From assembly GCF_014931275.1 (NCBI RefSeq), contig NZ_CP063110.1, positions 328,501 through 392,500 on the forward strand: a DNA stretch of 64,000 nucleotides, given 5' to 3'. This document shows, piece after piece, positions 6,546 to 16,237 of the stretch (positions are counted from its first letter, which is position 1; every line of letters starts with the position of its first letter). The stretch comes from Haemophilus parainfluenzae. GTDB taxonomy: Bacteria > Pseudomonadota > Gammaproteobacteria > Enterobacterales > Pasteurellaceae. The notes below the pieces were generated by a model that was given only the letters and a program-made list of their open reading frames with translations, had not been told where the DNA came from and did not search any database. The position numbers were made by a program, and so were the translations under genes.

Positions 6546-9500
6546 TTAATCAACTGATAAGTCTAAAACAAAAACATCTAGCCTTTTTTTCAATTCTTCA
6601 GACATGTGCTTTTGAAGATCAAAATATAGTTCTTTGGCATTATTTATTCCATGAGTACTCCGATTAGCTACCTTTTCATTTGCACCAAACCACAATACTA
6701 AATAAATACCTTGTCCATCGGCATTTGGGTGAATAGTATATAAACGATCCAACTGCGAATCGAATGCAGAATAAAGTTTCAGATGCCATTGTCCTTTTAC
6801 TTCAACAGGTAGAATTTTTGTTTTACTGTTAATCAGCTTAGAAAAAACAAGATCACATCGATTATTATCTTTCATATAGCCTTCACGCATAATATTAACT
6901 TGCTGATTTTCAAGCCGTAATCTCAAACGCTCTGCTATACGCTGTGTTGCAGTATTTTCATCAACTCGATTCTGGATATTTATTTCTCCATGATAAAAGA
7001 TTGATTTTGTAGTAATATCATGTCCATCTAAATCTTTTTGATAATTTCGTAATTCTTCCAATATAACTGCGCGTAAATTTTCAACGCTAATTATTTCATT
7101 CTGCTCTAAAAAATTAGCCACTTGATCCGCTGTTGGCATTTGGAAATTTTGGACTGATAATTTACGTAAGTAATTAAATCGAATACTTTTTAAACTATTA
7201 TAAAAATTTCTATATTGACTATTATTCAATAAGCGATCTAGAACAGGTATTGGATTATCTTGATAACTATCTCCTAATTTACCAATTAGTTCACTTAAAA
7301 AACGGTAAGCTTTTTCTGAATCTGGGCTATCCGAGCCATAAGAGGTAGGTAAATACACTTCTTCCCATTTTTTAATAAAAGCATTCAGAATTAATTCAAT
7401 TTTGACAGGCGAAAGCATTATCCATTTTGTATAATCACCAAAACTGCCAAAATGCTCTTCTAAAATAAAGATACTATTAACATCCTTAATTAACTCTTGC
7501 CAAAAAATCTCATAATTTTCATCTAATAGATAAAAAGCGTGAGCAAACCAAAAATTTCTTTTAGATTTAATATCTTCCTCTTCTAAGGTAGGATTTATAT
7601 TGAGTAAGTTTTCACAGTATTGCTGCACGATCTCTTTAAGTTTTTCGCGATCACCAAACTGAATAGCTAACTTTAATAATTCCTTTTGTGCTGAAAAATT
7701 CATATCAGGAAAATCTTCCAACCACTCTAAAGGAAGAGTGGTTTGCAAAAATTTAAATGTTTCATCATCTGCCAGCCAATTTACTTGTGCACTTTTACAC
7801 TCCATGCAAGCCAATTGTGGTTCAATATACTTGCGTAGAAAATTTTCTGCATCGGCAGGATTAGAGAATAGACATCTATCCACTTCTTGTTTTAGTCGAT
7901 CTCTATCATCAGAATTTACACCTAGCCAATAAGTAGATAAATTAGTACGTAAAGCTGTTAATATTTCAGCTGATACAGCATTTAGTGCCCCATCTCGTTT
8001 TAAAATCTCTAAACACGCGGCATATAAAATGAACTCAAGGTTTAAAGATTTAGATTGACATTGTAATTCTGCTAATTTAGATAAACTTGGGATATTCGGC
8101 TGTATATAATCTAAACAGTTATAGAGCGCATTCCTAACCAGTTGCTCATCTCCAAAATTTTCTACAATTTTATTAGGTTCGTGTAAAAGAATTTGAGAAA
8201 AATGTAAAAGAGAGTTCCAGTGTTTCCCGCTTTCTATTAATTGTCTATTTTCTTGAATAAATTGAATATTTTTATAATGAATATTTTTTTGTCTTTTATT
8301 ATCTTCTCGATATCTCCTCTTACGGAGACATCTTAAAACATTGTGTTTGTAATTATTTTTATCTTCTATATTCGTTCTGTACCAAATACGCAAGAACTCA
8401 TATTTTTTCAATGCTTGCATGCGCATGTATTGACGCAATTGATTAGGTCCCTTATGGCCATAAAAATTATGTCTAGCCATAAAGTACGACCATAATTCAA
8501 CATCATCAATATCAAAGGCTAAATCAACAATGTATTTGTAATCTTGCGATTGGAAATTTAAGCCGGAATGGCCTTGTTCAAATATATAAAATTTAGTTTC
8601 ATGAATAGATTTATTATCAAATATATTTTTAAATGCAATTCTAATAATATTCTGTCTTAATTCATCATTTTCAGATAAAATTTTTACCGATAAACTTTCT
8701 TTTTTTGTTGCAGCATTCTGAAAATATAGATTTTTAGTCCACTCCCAAATTTTTTCAGGCTCCCAAGGTTCTTGAACTAGTTCAAAATAGCGATCTAATA
8801 ACATACTAATAATCTTGCTAATACCAACTCTGCACTGGCAATCATATTTTTTTTGACAAGAACAAGATAAATTAGCAGATAACTCATTTAACAATGGCAT
8901 AACTAGAGCAAAACTCAGTTTTTGAATAAATCGCTTAATAAAGAAACGTTCATCAATAACTCTTTCAATACGATAATCTGTAGGATATAACTTGGAGCAA
9001 ATTCTTAAAAATTTAATATAATCATCTATTTCAAATTCAGTATTAGATTTGGTCATCATATCCGCTACGATAGCAAGTGAGGTATTATCTCTAGCTTCAA
9101 TTAGATATTCCCAAATCTCTCGGTAATTAGAGTCTTTAATTTTTGCTAAACACTTTCCTGCCAATCTTCGGTTATATTCATATCTAGATTCAACGCTAAT
9201 GTTACAAACAATGCTTTTTAGTTCATTAGTTAGTTTTGAAACTATTGGAGAATCTATTAATAGTTCTAATAACAGTCCTTGTAAATCCCCATCAGAATTA
9301 TCTGGAGATAACAAACTTTTCAGTTCATCGAGCAATTCATCTGTGAAAAATCCAGAGATACTGAAACTTCGCCATCTATCGCTACGGCGAAAATAAGGAT
9401 TTTCTTGATTTAAAACTTTTAATTTGGATAGTAGTTTTTTCTTTGCACAAGGTAATAATAAAGCAGGGTCTCCATTCGATAAAATAGCATAAGGATCTAA

Positions 9501-10562
9501 ATCAATTAGCGCTTCCTGAATGCGTTGATTTTCTGATAATACAGCCATCCAAGCGAACAAACCGCGTAATTCATCACGTACAATATTATTCGGAGCAATA
9601 ATAGATAAGATTTTGAACAGTGATAATGGATTGTCTATTGAGGTCAATCTTTTAGCAAGATAATTACCAGCACAATATTCTACAACAATCCTATGAACAG
9701 GCCTGTGTTGTTCTATTCCATCACTAGGAAGAAAAAATTGTGTAGATAAAATTTGATTAATATTTTTATCTGAATTTAAAGTAACAATATGAGGGTAAAA
9801 ACGATTAGATGCGGAATCACTTAAACTAACGCCTTCCGAACCTGATAGCATCAGCTTAGTAAAAACATCTTCTACTAATTCAATTTTTTTAGATGCAGGC
9901 AATATATTTCTATCATAAGAATAACCACTATTATTTTCTTTTGCTAATCCTTCAATAGCCAACTTAAAAGCAGAATGACGATTTGCAAAACATTGATTAT
10001 TTTCCACATAGGATTTTGAAAATAATTTCAGAAATAAAGGATTAGATAATAGAGGGCTTAACTCAATACTAGCTGCATCCTCTAAAAATTTTTCTACATT
10101 TTGACCTGGATAATGGTATAAAAATAGCGCTTTTTGTTCTTGTTCATTAAATTGTTTCAAATAAACTAACAAAGGCTCTTCACCAAAAATATCTCTACAG
10201 TGTTGTGTATAACCCTCATACCATTCACTAGAACGACTTGATAGAATTATTCTTTCTACCGAGGGTTGGTTAGCCATCACAAGTGCTTTTACTACTGTTG
10301 ATGAATCAATTTTTACCAACTCATCAAAACCATCAATAGCAAACGAAGAACATTGCTGTGGATTCGAATGAATAAATATATTGGCAACACTTTTTCTGAT
10401 ACCTAATTGCTCTGACAAGCTATCCAATAAACAACTTTTACCAGCTCCTGGCTCAGCTAGAACAATAATCACTTTATTCTTAAATGAAAGCAATTCAGAT
10501 TCATTAAATTCTTTGCCATCAGTACCATGTAAAACTCGAGGAAGATAAATTTCTTTAGACAT
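6546..10562 (-). CDS. NACHT-like STAND NTPase with C-terminal PD-(D/E)XK nuclease-like domain (candidate antiphage protein)
   Basis: A single 1338-residue protein without signal peptide or membrane segments. The NTPase is at the N-terminus: P-loop AEPGAGKS (36-43), NACHT-type Walker B FAIDGFDEL (74-82), sensor-like IILSSRSSEW (105-114), and a HRIVVEYCAGNYLAKRL block (about 290-307) as at the end of NACHT modules. A long helical-repeat-like middle follows, with a CSCQKKYDCQC cluster near 570 and CMEC near 919 that could bind metal. The last ~120 residues contain NRCDLVF (D1237) and PVEVKGQWH (E1254, K1256), a PD-(D/E)XK signature, followed by GIYLVLWFG. Bacterial NACHT proteins (Avs, bNACHT) sense phage proteins and activate an effector; here the nuclease would be the effector. 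The gene is very AT-rich and alone between terminators. Domain calls are by motif; defence is inference. Confidence 0.75.
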   Translation of the reverse strand: MSKEIYLPRVLHGTDGKEFNESELLSFKNKVIIVLAEPGAGKSCLLDSLSEQLGIRKSVANIFIHSNPQQCSSFAIDGFDELVKIDSSTVVKALVMANQPSVERIILSSRSSEWYEGYTQHCRDIFGEEPLLVYLKQFNEQEQKALFLYHYPGQNVEKFLEDAASIELSPLLSNPLFLKLFSKSYVENNQCFANRHSAFKLAIEGLAKENNSGYSYDRNILPASKKIELVEDVFTKLMLSGSEGVSLSDSASNRFYPHIVTLNSDKNINQILSTQFFLPSDGIEQHRPVHRIVVEYCAGNYLAKRLTSIDNPLSLFKILSIIAPNNIVRDELRGLFAWMAVLSENQRIQEALIDLDPYAILSNGDPALLLPCAKKKLLSKLKVLNQENPYFRRSDRWRSFSISGFFTDELLDELKSLLSPDNSDGDLQGLLLELLIDSPIVSKLTNELKSIVCNISVESRYEYNRRLAGKCLAKIKDSNYREIWEYLIEARDNTSLAIVADMMTKSNTEFEIDDYIKFLRICSKLYPTDYRIERVIDERFFIKRFIQKLSFALVMPLLNELSANLSCSCQKKYDCQCRVGISKIISMLLDRYFELVQEPWEPEKIWEWTKNLYFQNAATKKESLSVKILSENDELRQNIIRIAFKNIFDNKSIHETKFYIFEQGHSGLNFQSQDYKYIVDLAFDIDDVELWSYFMARHNFYGHKGPNQLRQYMRMQALKKYEFLRIWYRTNIEDKNNYKHNVLRCLRKRRYREDNKRQKNIHYKNIQFIQENRQLIESGKHWNSLLHFSQILLHEPNKIVENFGDEQLVRNALYNCLDYIQPNIPSLSKLAELQCQSKSLNLEFILYAACLEILKRDGALNAVSAEILTALRTNLSTYWLGVNSDDRDRLKQEVDRCLFSNPADAENFLRKYIEPQLACMECKSAQVNWLADDETFKFLQTTLPLEWLEDFPDMNFSAQKELLKLAIQFGDREKLKEIVQQYCENLLNINPTLEEEDIKSKRNFWFAHAFYLLDENYEIFWQELIKDVNSIFILEEHFGSFGDYTKWIMLSPVKIELILNAFIKKWEEVYLPTSYGSDSPDSEKAYRFLSELIGKLGDSYQDNPIPVLDRLLNNSQYRNFYNSLKSIRFNYLRKLSVQNFQMPTADQVANFLEQNEIISVENLRAVILEELRNYQKDLDGHDITTKSIFYHGEINIQNRVDENTATQRIAERLRLRLENQQVNIMREGYMKDNNRCDLVFSKLINSKTKILPVEVKGQWHLKLYSAFDSQLDRLYTIHPNADGQGIYLVLWFGANEKVANRSTHGINNAKELYFDLQKHMSEELKKRLDVFVLDLSVD

Positions 10563-10646
10563 AAGACATAAATAAATTGATATTTATATGAGATTTATTC
10601 TAGCACTTCTAATTATTTATATATGCAATATTTTTATAGTTTATAC

Positions 10647-10678
10647 AAAAAAGACAATCTTTTCAGATTGTCTTTTTT
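10647..10678 (-). terminator. Terminator of the ydbH-ynbE operon
   Basis: AAAAAAGACAATCT (10647-10660), a TTTC loop and AGATTGTCTTTTTT (10665-10678) form a strong hairpin with a T-run in both directions. It ends ynbE six bases after its stop and separates it from the promoter of the NTPase gene. Confidence 0.85.
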
Positions 10679-10684
10679 ATTCAA

Positions 10685-10891
10685 TTATTTCTTTGCAGGC
10701 TCTACTTCACCCACGGCTTTCTGAGATTTTTCATCCATTTCCACTTTAATATTGTGATCCACTACCACATTCATATTAATGGTGATGCCTTCCTTTGGTG
10801 TATCCAATTGAATGGTTGGTGTGCAAGCTGTAAGTGTAAACATCGCCGCAAAAATAAAAAAGTGCGGTTGAAATTTAAGGTGTTTTATCAT
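10685..10891 (-). CDS. ynbE: YnbE-family lipoprotein
   Basis: This 68-residue protein has a lipoprotein signal with lipobox LTAC (Cys23) and a short conserved tail (TPTIQLDTPKEGITINMNV). It matches E. coli YnbE, an outer-membrane lipoprotein that works with the AsmA-like protein YdbH as a bridge carrying phospholipids from inner to outer membrane. The start overlaps the end of ydbH by 17 bases, indicating translational coupling. E. coli has a third gene, ydbL, after ynbE; here a terminator follows at once and no ydbL is present. Confidence 0.88.
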   Translation of the reverse strand: MIKHLKFQPHFFIFAAMFTLTACTPTIQLDTPKEGITINMNVVVDHNIKVEMDEKSQKAVGEVEPAKK

Positions 10892-13649
10892 TTGTCTTGT
10901 CTAATTGCTTATAAAGTTTATATTGCAGATTTTGTTCAAATTGCGAGCCATAGTCAATCATATTCCACAATTCAAACATATTTTCTTGGTGCGTATAATT
11001 TAACGTTATCGGATTATTGGTTCGCTTGGTTGGATTAAACCCGCTGATACTCGCACGCAACGTCATTTGCCCTTTAGGATCGAGCGTCACCGCTGCATGG
11101 GAATTTTGCAGTTCCATTTCTTTTAATAAATCCACCAAGATATTTTCTGTCCAACCGCCTTTTTTCAGTCCTTTCACCATTTCATCGGTTAATTTGATAG
11201 AGACATTCCCCACTTGTTCCAATGTACCATTACAAATCAAACATTCCTTATGTCCAAGCCAAAATGGCAGGGTCGCATTGGCGCGGCCGGTTAAGGTTAC
11301 TTGGTTATATTGTGCCAAGGCCAACACTTGGGCTAAATCAATATTAGTAAAAGAAAGTGTCGCCATTTTACTTTGTGGAAAACTGAGCTGAGGCACCGTC
11401 AATACGCCATCAAATAAGGAAAGTTTCACATTTCTCAAAGTAAGCGGATTTTTCATGGTATTCGGATAACGCCCAAACAAATCCAATTCTCCATTTGCGA
11501 CGGAAAGCGCACCATAGCGAATATTTTGAGTCGAAATATGGATCGGTTTACCCGAAGCCACTTGCAATGCAGAGTTTTCATAATTCATTGGGAAACGAAT
11601 ATTCAAGCCATAAATCTCACCATCTGGCATAGTGATTTTACCGTTTTTCAGGTTCAGCTCTCCCTTCATCTTCACGCCATTGCCATTGATTGCGAATTCA
11701 CTTTGTCCTTTAATGCTGCCCTCATGAATTAACCAATTCCATTGTTGAGGGAAAAGTGATTGGAATACTTTTGCAGATTGTTCTTTCCAGCTGATTTTGC
11801 CTGAAAGTGCAGTATTTTGATATACACCCAAGACATCTAAAGGCCCAAGCGAACCCGCCTTTAAATCACCTGCAAAATTGAAGTTACTGATACTCTTACC
11901 ATCAATACCTAAACCGAAAACAGGCGAAACAAAACGACCGCCATAAGCCAGTTCAATCCAATCTGTTTTAGCTTGCAACAAACCTCGAATATGCTCTTCT
12001 TCATAATCCCAGCGGAGTCGATCTTTGAGTTCCAACGAAAGCGGTGCCATTTTCACCTCTTTCATATTTACTTCATTAGAACGTGCAGAAAGCTGATTTA
12101 ATTCAATATGATCCGCTTCCCAAAAGCCTTTCCCTTCCATTTTGACTGGCGTATTTAAAGATTTCCAGTTTGCACTGCCATTGATTGTCCAATCCCAACG
12201 GTTTGTCGCTTGTTTTTCCACAGACTGCAACTTATGTTCTTCATCTCGCAAATCAAACACGGTTTTAATACCGGCAATAAACTCGTGGGCATTTCCGTCT
12301 AATTTTAGATTGAGGTTTTCAAACTGCGGAGTTGTGCCATTCAACGTTGCCTGCAAACGCCCTTCTAAGCCATAACGACCGATAATAATGTCATCTAACG
12401 GTAAACGAACATGTAATTTGGTTTCTGGCTGAACGGTATCCATTTTAAAGACGGAACCCGGGTAAAAATACACCACTGGATGGGTGAAGAGCCCGCCGAG
12501 ATGATAGGTTAAATTGGTTTGTGCCACAGTAGCGTTATAACGTAAATCCCCGCGTGTTTTCAGCTCAAAATCCAATTCGTTATTGTCATCGCCACCGCCG
12601 ATTTCACCATTTTTGCCTGAGATCACGATCTCCCCTTTGCCCATTTCGCCAAAGGTTTGCAAGATCACGTTCATATCAATGCTTAATGGCAATAAGCCTT
12701 CTGCCGCACGGTGAATAGATAACCCAAGGAAACCTTTGATTGGTTGATAGCTATCAAAGGTCCAATAAAATTTCCCCCACGAAATATCCAAGCCATCTTT
12801 GGTGAACACAAAAGGCACATCCAACAATGGTGAATTAGTTGTTAAATCTTGGGCATTTAACTGACCATCCGCCCCTTGCCACGACACTTTTGCCTCGCCT
12901 TTTGTGACGGCTAGTTCTGAGTTATTCCAGTTGAGTAAGACATTGCCTTGTTGAGGCAGTTGAGAAAGATCAGGATCAAAATTCGCAGAGAAATGAAGAT
13001 CGTAGGTTTTATCTTCCGCTTGTTTAATGTCGGTACTGCCCGCCCATTGGAAAATGCCATCTTGTGGCGTGACAGTCGATTGATGATGCAGCTCAAGCCC
13101 GTCATTATTGGCTTGAGCTTCGAGTACTAATTGGTTGCCGTTATAGTTTGCGTCTAACGCCCAATCAGCCGATAAGAAAGGTTTTAAAGCCCCTTGTGTC
13201 AAGGCTTCGGCATTCGTTAATTGAAAGTGTTTAACGTTAACATGAGAAATAGGCAATGCTGCCCAAAGTGCGGTCAAATTTGGCGGTGTTTTTTCGCCAT
13301 TATCACTGGGTAAATGGGTTAAACAATCATAATTCAAGCTAGCCTTTTCAACATCAAGACTATGCGTATTCCACCAAGTCACCTGAGTATTATTCAGGTT
13401 TACAAGCGTACATTGGTCTGTTTTCACTTTTAACTCTGGCAGCGTTAAACCTGTGGTTTCCCATTGCCAATCATCGGCTAATTCAACGTGATAATGCGGT
13501 GCTAAAAAATGATTTGCAAGTTGTTCCACTCGTTTCGGGGTCGCAAAAACGCGCACTAAGCCAACGCTTACTACGAGCAACAGCAACAAAATAATCAAAG
13601 CCCACAGGCAACGCTTTCGCATAGTTTCCCCAATTACGCGATTAATCAA
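10875..13649 (-). CDS. ydbH: YdbH-family AsmA-like envelope lipid-transport protein
   Basis: This 924-residue protein has a single N-terminal membrane anchor (CLWALIILLLLLVVSVGLVRV, about 14-34) and a long beta-rich periplasmic part. The C-terminal ~250 residues fit the YdbH/dicarboxylate-transport DUF (QNIRYGALSVANGELDLFG, TLTGRANATLPFWL). YdbH, TamB and YhdP are partly redundant AsmA-like proteins that carry phospholipids across the periplasm through a hydrophobic groove. Its pairing with ynbE supports this role. E. coli YdbH is about 880 residues, so the length agrees. M10 (MRKRCLW, ATG at 13620-13622) is an alternative start that places the basic anchor at the very N-terminus. Confidence 0.88.
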   Translation of the reverse strand: MINRVIGETMRKRCLWALIILLLLLVVSVGLVRVFATPKRVEQLANHFLAPHYHVELADDWQWETTGLTLPELKVKTDQCTLVNLNNTQVTWWNTHSLDVEKASLNYDCLTHLPSDNGEKTPPNLTALWAALPISHVNVKHFQLTNAEALTQGALKPFLSADWALDANYNGNQLVLEAQANNDGLELHHQSTVTPQDGIFQWAGSTDIKQAEDKTYDLHFSANFDPDLSQLPQQGNVLLNWNNSELAVTKGEAKVSWQGADGQLNAQDLTTNSPLLDVPFVFTKDGLDISWGKFYWTFDSYQPIKGFLGLSIHRAAEGLLPLSIDMNVILQTFGEMGKGEIVISGKNGEIGGGDDNNELDFELKTRGDLRYNATVAQTNLTYHLGGLFTHPVVYFYPGSVFKMDTVQPETKLHVRLPLDDIIIGRYGLEGRLQATLNGTTPQFENLNLKLDGNAHEFIAGIKTVFDLRDEEHKLQSVEKQATNRWDWTINGSANWKSLNTPVKMEGKGFWEADHIELNQLSARSNEVNMKEVKMAPLSLELKDRLRWDYEEEHIRGLLQAKTDWIELAYGGRFVSPVFGLGIDGKSISNFNFAGDLKAGSLGPLDVLGVYQNTALSGKISWKEQSAKVFQSLFPQQWNWLIHEGSIKGQSEFAINGNGVKMKGELNLKNGKITMPDGEIYGLNIRFPMNYENSALQVASGKPIHISTQNIRYGALSVANGELDLFGRYPNTMKNPLTLRNVKLSLFDGVLTVPQLSFPQSKMATLSFTNIDLAQVLALAQYNQVTLTGRANATLPFWLGHKECLICNGTLEQVGNVSIKLTDEMVKGLKKGGWTENILVDLLKEMELQNSHAAVTLDPKGQMTLRASISGFNPTKRTNNPITLNYTHQENMFELWNMIDYGSQFEQNLQYKLYKQLDKTNDKTP

Positions 13650-13670
13650 TAAATAGAGGCGTATTCTATC

Positions 13671-14147
13671 CTATCTCGCTCCAAATAGCTCAACCAACTT
13701 ATCCCCAAAGAAATAAAACACTAATCCAAAGGCGACAATAATTAATCCGATGAGTTTCGTGATATTTACTTCTCGGATCGGCATACCAATAAGACCAAAA
13801 TGATCGATAGTTGTTGCCGTAATTAATTGTCCAACGATGATAAAAAATAACATCGCAGTAATCCCCAATTTAGGTGCAAGCAAAACGGTTGTGAACACAA
13901 CAACTGCGCCGAGTACCCCTCCAATTAATTTCCACCAAGGTTGTGATGGAATTGTGGATAGATTGCTCCATAAATCAGTTTTAGCCAATGCGATAAAAAA
14001 GAGAAAAATCGTGCCTACCGCAAAAGAAATAAAGGTAGCAATCACCGCTTCGCCACTCATGGCTTTTGCTAATTGCGTATTAATCGCTGATTGCGTCGCG
14101 AGTGCTACGCCTGCCGCTAAAGCGACGATGAGATAAACAAAAAACAT
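13671..14147 (-). CDS. DUF606/YdcZ-type DMT-superfamily membrane protein
   Basis: About 158 residues with five hydrophobic segments (FFVYLIVALAAGVALATQSA, FISFAVGTIFLFFIALA, LIGGVLGAVVVFTTVLLAP, AMLFFIIVGQLITATTI, LIGLIIVAFGLVFYFFG). This is the five-helix half-transporter layout of the DUF606 branch of the drug/metabolite transporter superfamily. The substrate is unknown. An ATG at 14162 is in frame, but GGGAG (14153-14157) lies 5 bases before ATG 14147, so the shorter start is preferred. It is 21 bp upstream of ydbH on the same strand and may be co-transcribed. Confidence 0.82.
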   Translation of the reverse strand: MFFVYLIVALAAGVALATQSAINTQLAKAMSGEAVIATFISFAVGTIFLFFIALAKTDLWSNLSTIPSQPWWKLIGGVLGAVVVFTTVLLAPKLGITAMLFFIIVGQLITATTIDHFGLIGMPIREVNITKLIGLIIVAFGLVFYFFGDKLVELFGAR

Positions 14148-14297
14148 CGAAACTCCCAACATAAAATTTGGTTTATTTTAACCTTTTCTAATTTGCCGTG
14201 AAATGCTTTCTATTCGGCAAAAATCGTCCCAAAATCAACCGCACGTTGTACTTCATTCACAAATACCTCAAAAGTTGTAAGTCATCTTACCTGTTTA

Positions 14298-14313
14298 TTT
14301 GATCTCGATCACT
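14298..14313. promoter_or_regulatory. Candidate CRP site upstream of the mannose-type PTS
   Basis: TTTGA-TCTCGA-TCACT matches TGTGA-N6-TCACA at 8 of 10 conserved positions, 130 bases before the IIAB start. cAMP-CRP control of a sugar PTS is expected biologically. Confidence 0.5.
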
Positions 14314-14442
14314 ATTTGACTATTCTTTATTTGACGCTAATCTTCAAATCCATACACTAAACTCCATTCGGAGCAATCGTTTGCGTAATGCGTATTGAAA
14401 GCAAAATAGACTGATTTTATCAACTCAATGGGAGGAATATCC

Positions 14443-15411
14443 ATGACCCACATTATCGTTGCAACGCACGGTAAGTTTTCTGAAGAAATCGTCAATTCCG
14501 CCGCTATGGTGTATGGCGAAGATGAAAACTGCCATGTCGTGACTTTCTTACCGGGTGAAGGCGGTGAGCATTTAATCGAGAAATACAATGCGATTATTGC
14601 CACACTGCCTGAAAATGAACCGGTGCTCTTTCTGGTCGATTTATTTGGTGGCAGCCCATACAACGCGGCAAGCCGAGTGGCCAGTGAAAGGGATAATACC
14701 GATATCGTTACCGGCATTAATCTACCGATGTTGCTAGAAGTGCTTGATGCCAAAGATGGCGCCAGCTTAGATGAATTGGTAGAAACCGCGAAAGAAGTCG
14801 GGGTCGCTGCTGTGAAATCCTTCCGTCAACCTAAAGAAAGCAAGCCTGCTCCAACGCTAGCCGCTAAACCAGCTGAAGCACCAAAAACCGCTCCAAATCC
14901 AACCGCACTTTCTGGCAATATGAACATTTCCTTATTGCGTATTGATAGCCGTTTAATCCACGGTCAAGTGGCAACCTCTTGGGCGAAAGCAGTGAAATGT
15001 GAAGCGATTTTTGCGATAAATGATGATGTGGCGAATGATGCGCTTCGTCGTGATTTATTACTTCAAATCGCCCCTGAACATTTGAAAGCTTATGTGATTC
15101 CTGTGGAAAAAGCCATTAAGGTGTATCACAACCCGAAATATGCGGGAAAAAACATTCTTTGGTTAGTGACTAATCCAACAGATATCGTGCGCTTAATCGA
15201 AGGCGGTGTGAAAATTGATAAAGTCAACGTGGGCGGTATGACGTTCCGTGAAGGCGACAAAATGCTTTCCCAAGCAGTTGCTGTCAATCCAACTGATGTG
15301 GCGGCATTTAAACAGCTTTTAGATAAAGGCGTGGAATTAAGCTTACAACAAGTGGCGAGCAGCCCGAAATCAATGCTCACACACAAAGAGCTTGATGCGA
15401 TTCAATTTTAA
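14443..15411 (+). CDS. manX: Mannose-family PTS IIAB component
   Basis: This 322-residue cytoplasmic protein combines IIA (about 1-128) and IIB (about 160-322). The phosphate-accepting His9 lies in IIVATHGKFSEE and the IIB His173 in RIDSRLIHGQVATSW, both matching E. coli ManX. They pass phosphate from HPr to the incoming sugar. An Ala/Pro-rich linker (about 132-158) joins the domains and contains a Haemophilus uptake signal. GGAGG at 14431-14435 selects ATG 14443 over the in-frame ATG at 14428. First gene of a IIAB-IIC-IID operon. The sugar (mannose, glucosamine or related hexose) cannot be fixed from sequence. Confidence 0.92.
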   Translation: MTHIIVATHGKFSEEIVNSAAMVYGEDENCHVVTFLPGEGGEHLIEKYNAIIATLPENEPVLFLVDLFGGSPYNAASRVASERDNTDIVTGINLPMLLEVLDAKDGASLDELVETAKEVGVAAVKSFRQPKESKPAPTLAAKPAEAPKTAPNPTALSGNMNISLLRIDSRLIHGQVATSWAKAVKCEAIFAINDDVANDALRRDLLLQIAPEHLKAYVIPVEKAIKVYHNPKYAGKNILWLVTNPTDIVRLIEGGVKIDKVNVGGMTFREGDKMLSQAVAVNPTDVAAFKQLLDKGVELSLQQVASSPKSMLTHKELDAIQF

Positions 15412-15429
15412 TTACGAGGACAATTCATT

Positions 15430-16227
15430 ATGACAACAATGGAAATTATTTTAGTCACGCTCGTTGCCGCTATTTGCGGTATGGGTAGTGTATTGGACGA
15501 ACGTCAAACTCATCGTCCTTTAGTTGCTTGTACCCTAATCGGCTTAGTATTAGGTGATTTAGAAACCGGTATTATTGTCGGTGGTACCCTTGAATTAGTG
15601 GCATTAGGCTGGATGAACGTCGGTGCGGCAATGGCACCGGATGCGGCATTAGCCAGTGTGATTGCAACGATCCTCGTCATCAAAGGCGGCCAAGATAAAG
15701 GGAGCGCATTAGCGATTGCGATTCCGGTAGCCGCGGCAGGTCAAGTATTAACCATCTTCGTACGTACTTTAACCATCTTCCTTCAACACAAAGCCGATGA
15801 TTTTGCCGCAAAAGCGAACTTCCGCGGTATTGAATTCTGTCACTTCAGCGGTCTTGCATTACAAGCGTTACGTGTGGCAATTCCAACCTTCTTCGTTGCC
15901 TTAGTAGCAGGTACAGATACGGTGACTGAAGCATTGAACGCGATTCCAGAAGTGGTCACTCGTGGTTTACAAATCGCCGGTGGCTTTATCGTAGTCGTCG
16001 GTTATGCAATGGTAATCAACATGATGCGTGCAGGCGCATTAATGCCATTCTTCTTCCTAGGCTTCGTAATCGCCTCTTTCACCAATTACAACCTTGTCGG
16101 TCTCGGTATTTTAGGCACATGCTTAGCGATGATTTACATTCAATTAAACCCACGTTTCCATCAATCTACTGCACCACAAGCAGTTGCAAAACGTGAATTA
16201 GCTGACGATGAACTTGAAGGACTATAA
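15430..16227 (+). CDS. manY: Mannose-family PTS IIC permease
   Basis: This 265-residue inner-membrane protein belongs to the EII-Sor/ManY family, with many hydrophobic segments and the hallmark LIGLVLGDLETGIIVGGTLE (about 36-55), IGLxxGD...GxxxGGxxEL. With IID it forms the membrane channel that translocates the sugar phosphorylated by IIAB; it has no phosphorylated residue itself. It starts 18 bp after manX with AGGA before the ATG. The length equals E. coli ManY. Confidence 0.92.
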   Translation: MTTMEIILVTLVAAICGMGSVLDERQTHRPLVACTLIGLVLGDLETGIIVGGTLELVALGWMNVGAAMAPDAALASVIATILVIKGGQDKGSALAIAIPVAAAGQVLTIFVRTLTIFLQHKADDFAAKANFRGIEFCHFSGLALQALRVAIPTFFVALVAGTDTVTEALNAIPEVVTRGLQIAGGFIVVVGYAMVINMMRAGALMPFFFLGFVIASFTNYNLVGLGILGTCLAMIYIQLNPRFHQSTAPQAVAKRELADDELEGL

Positions 16228-16237
16228 GGAAGAAATT

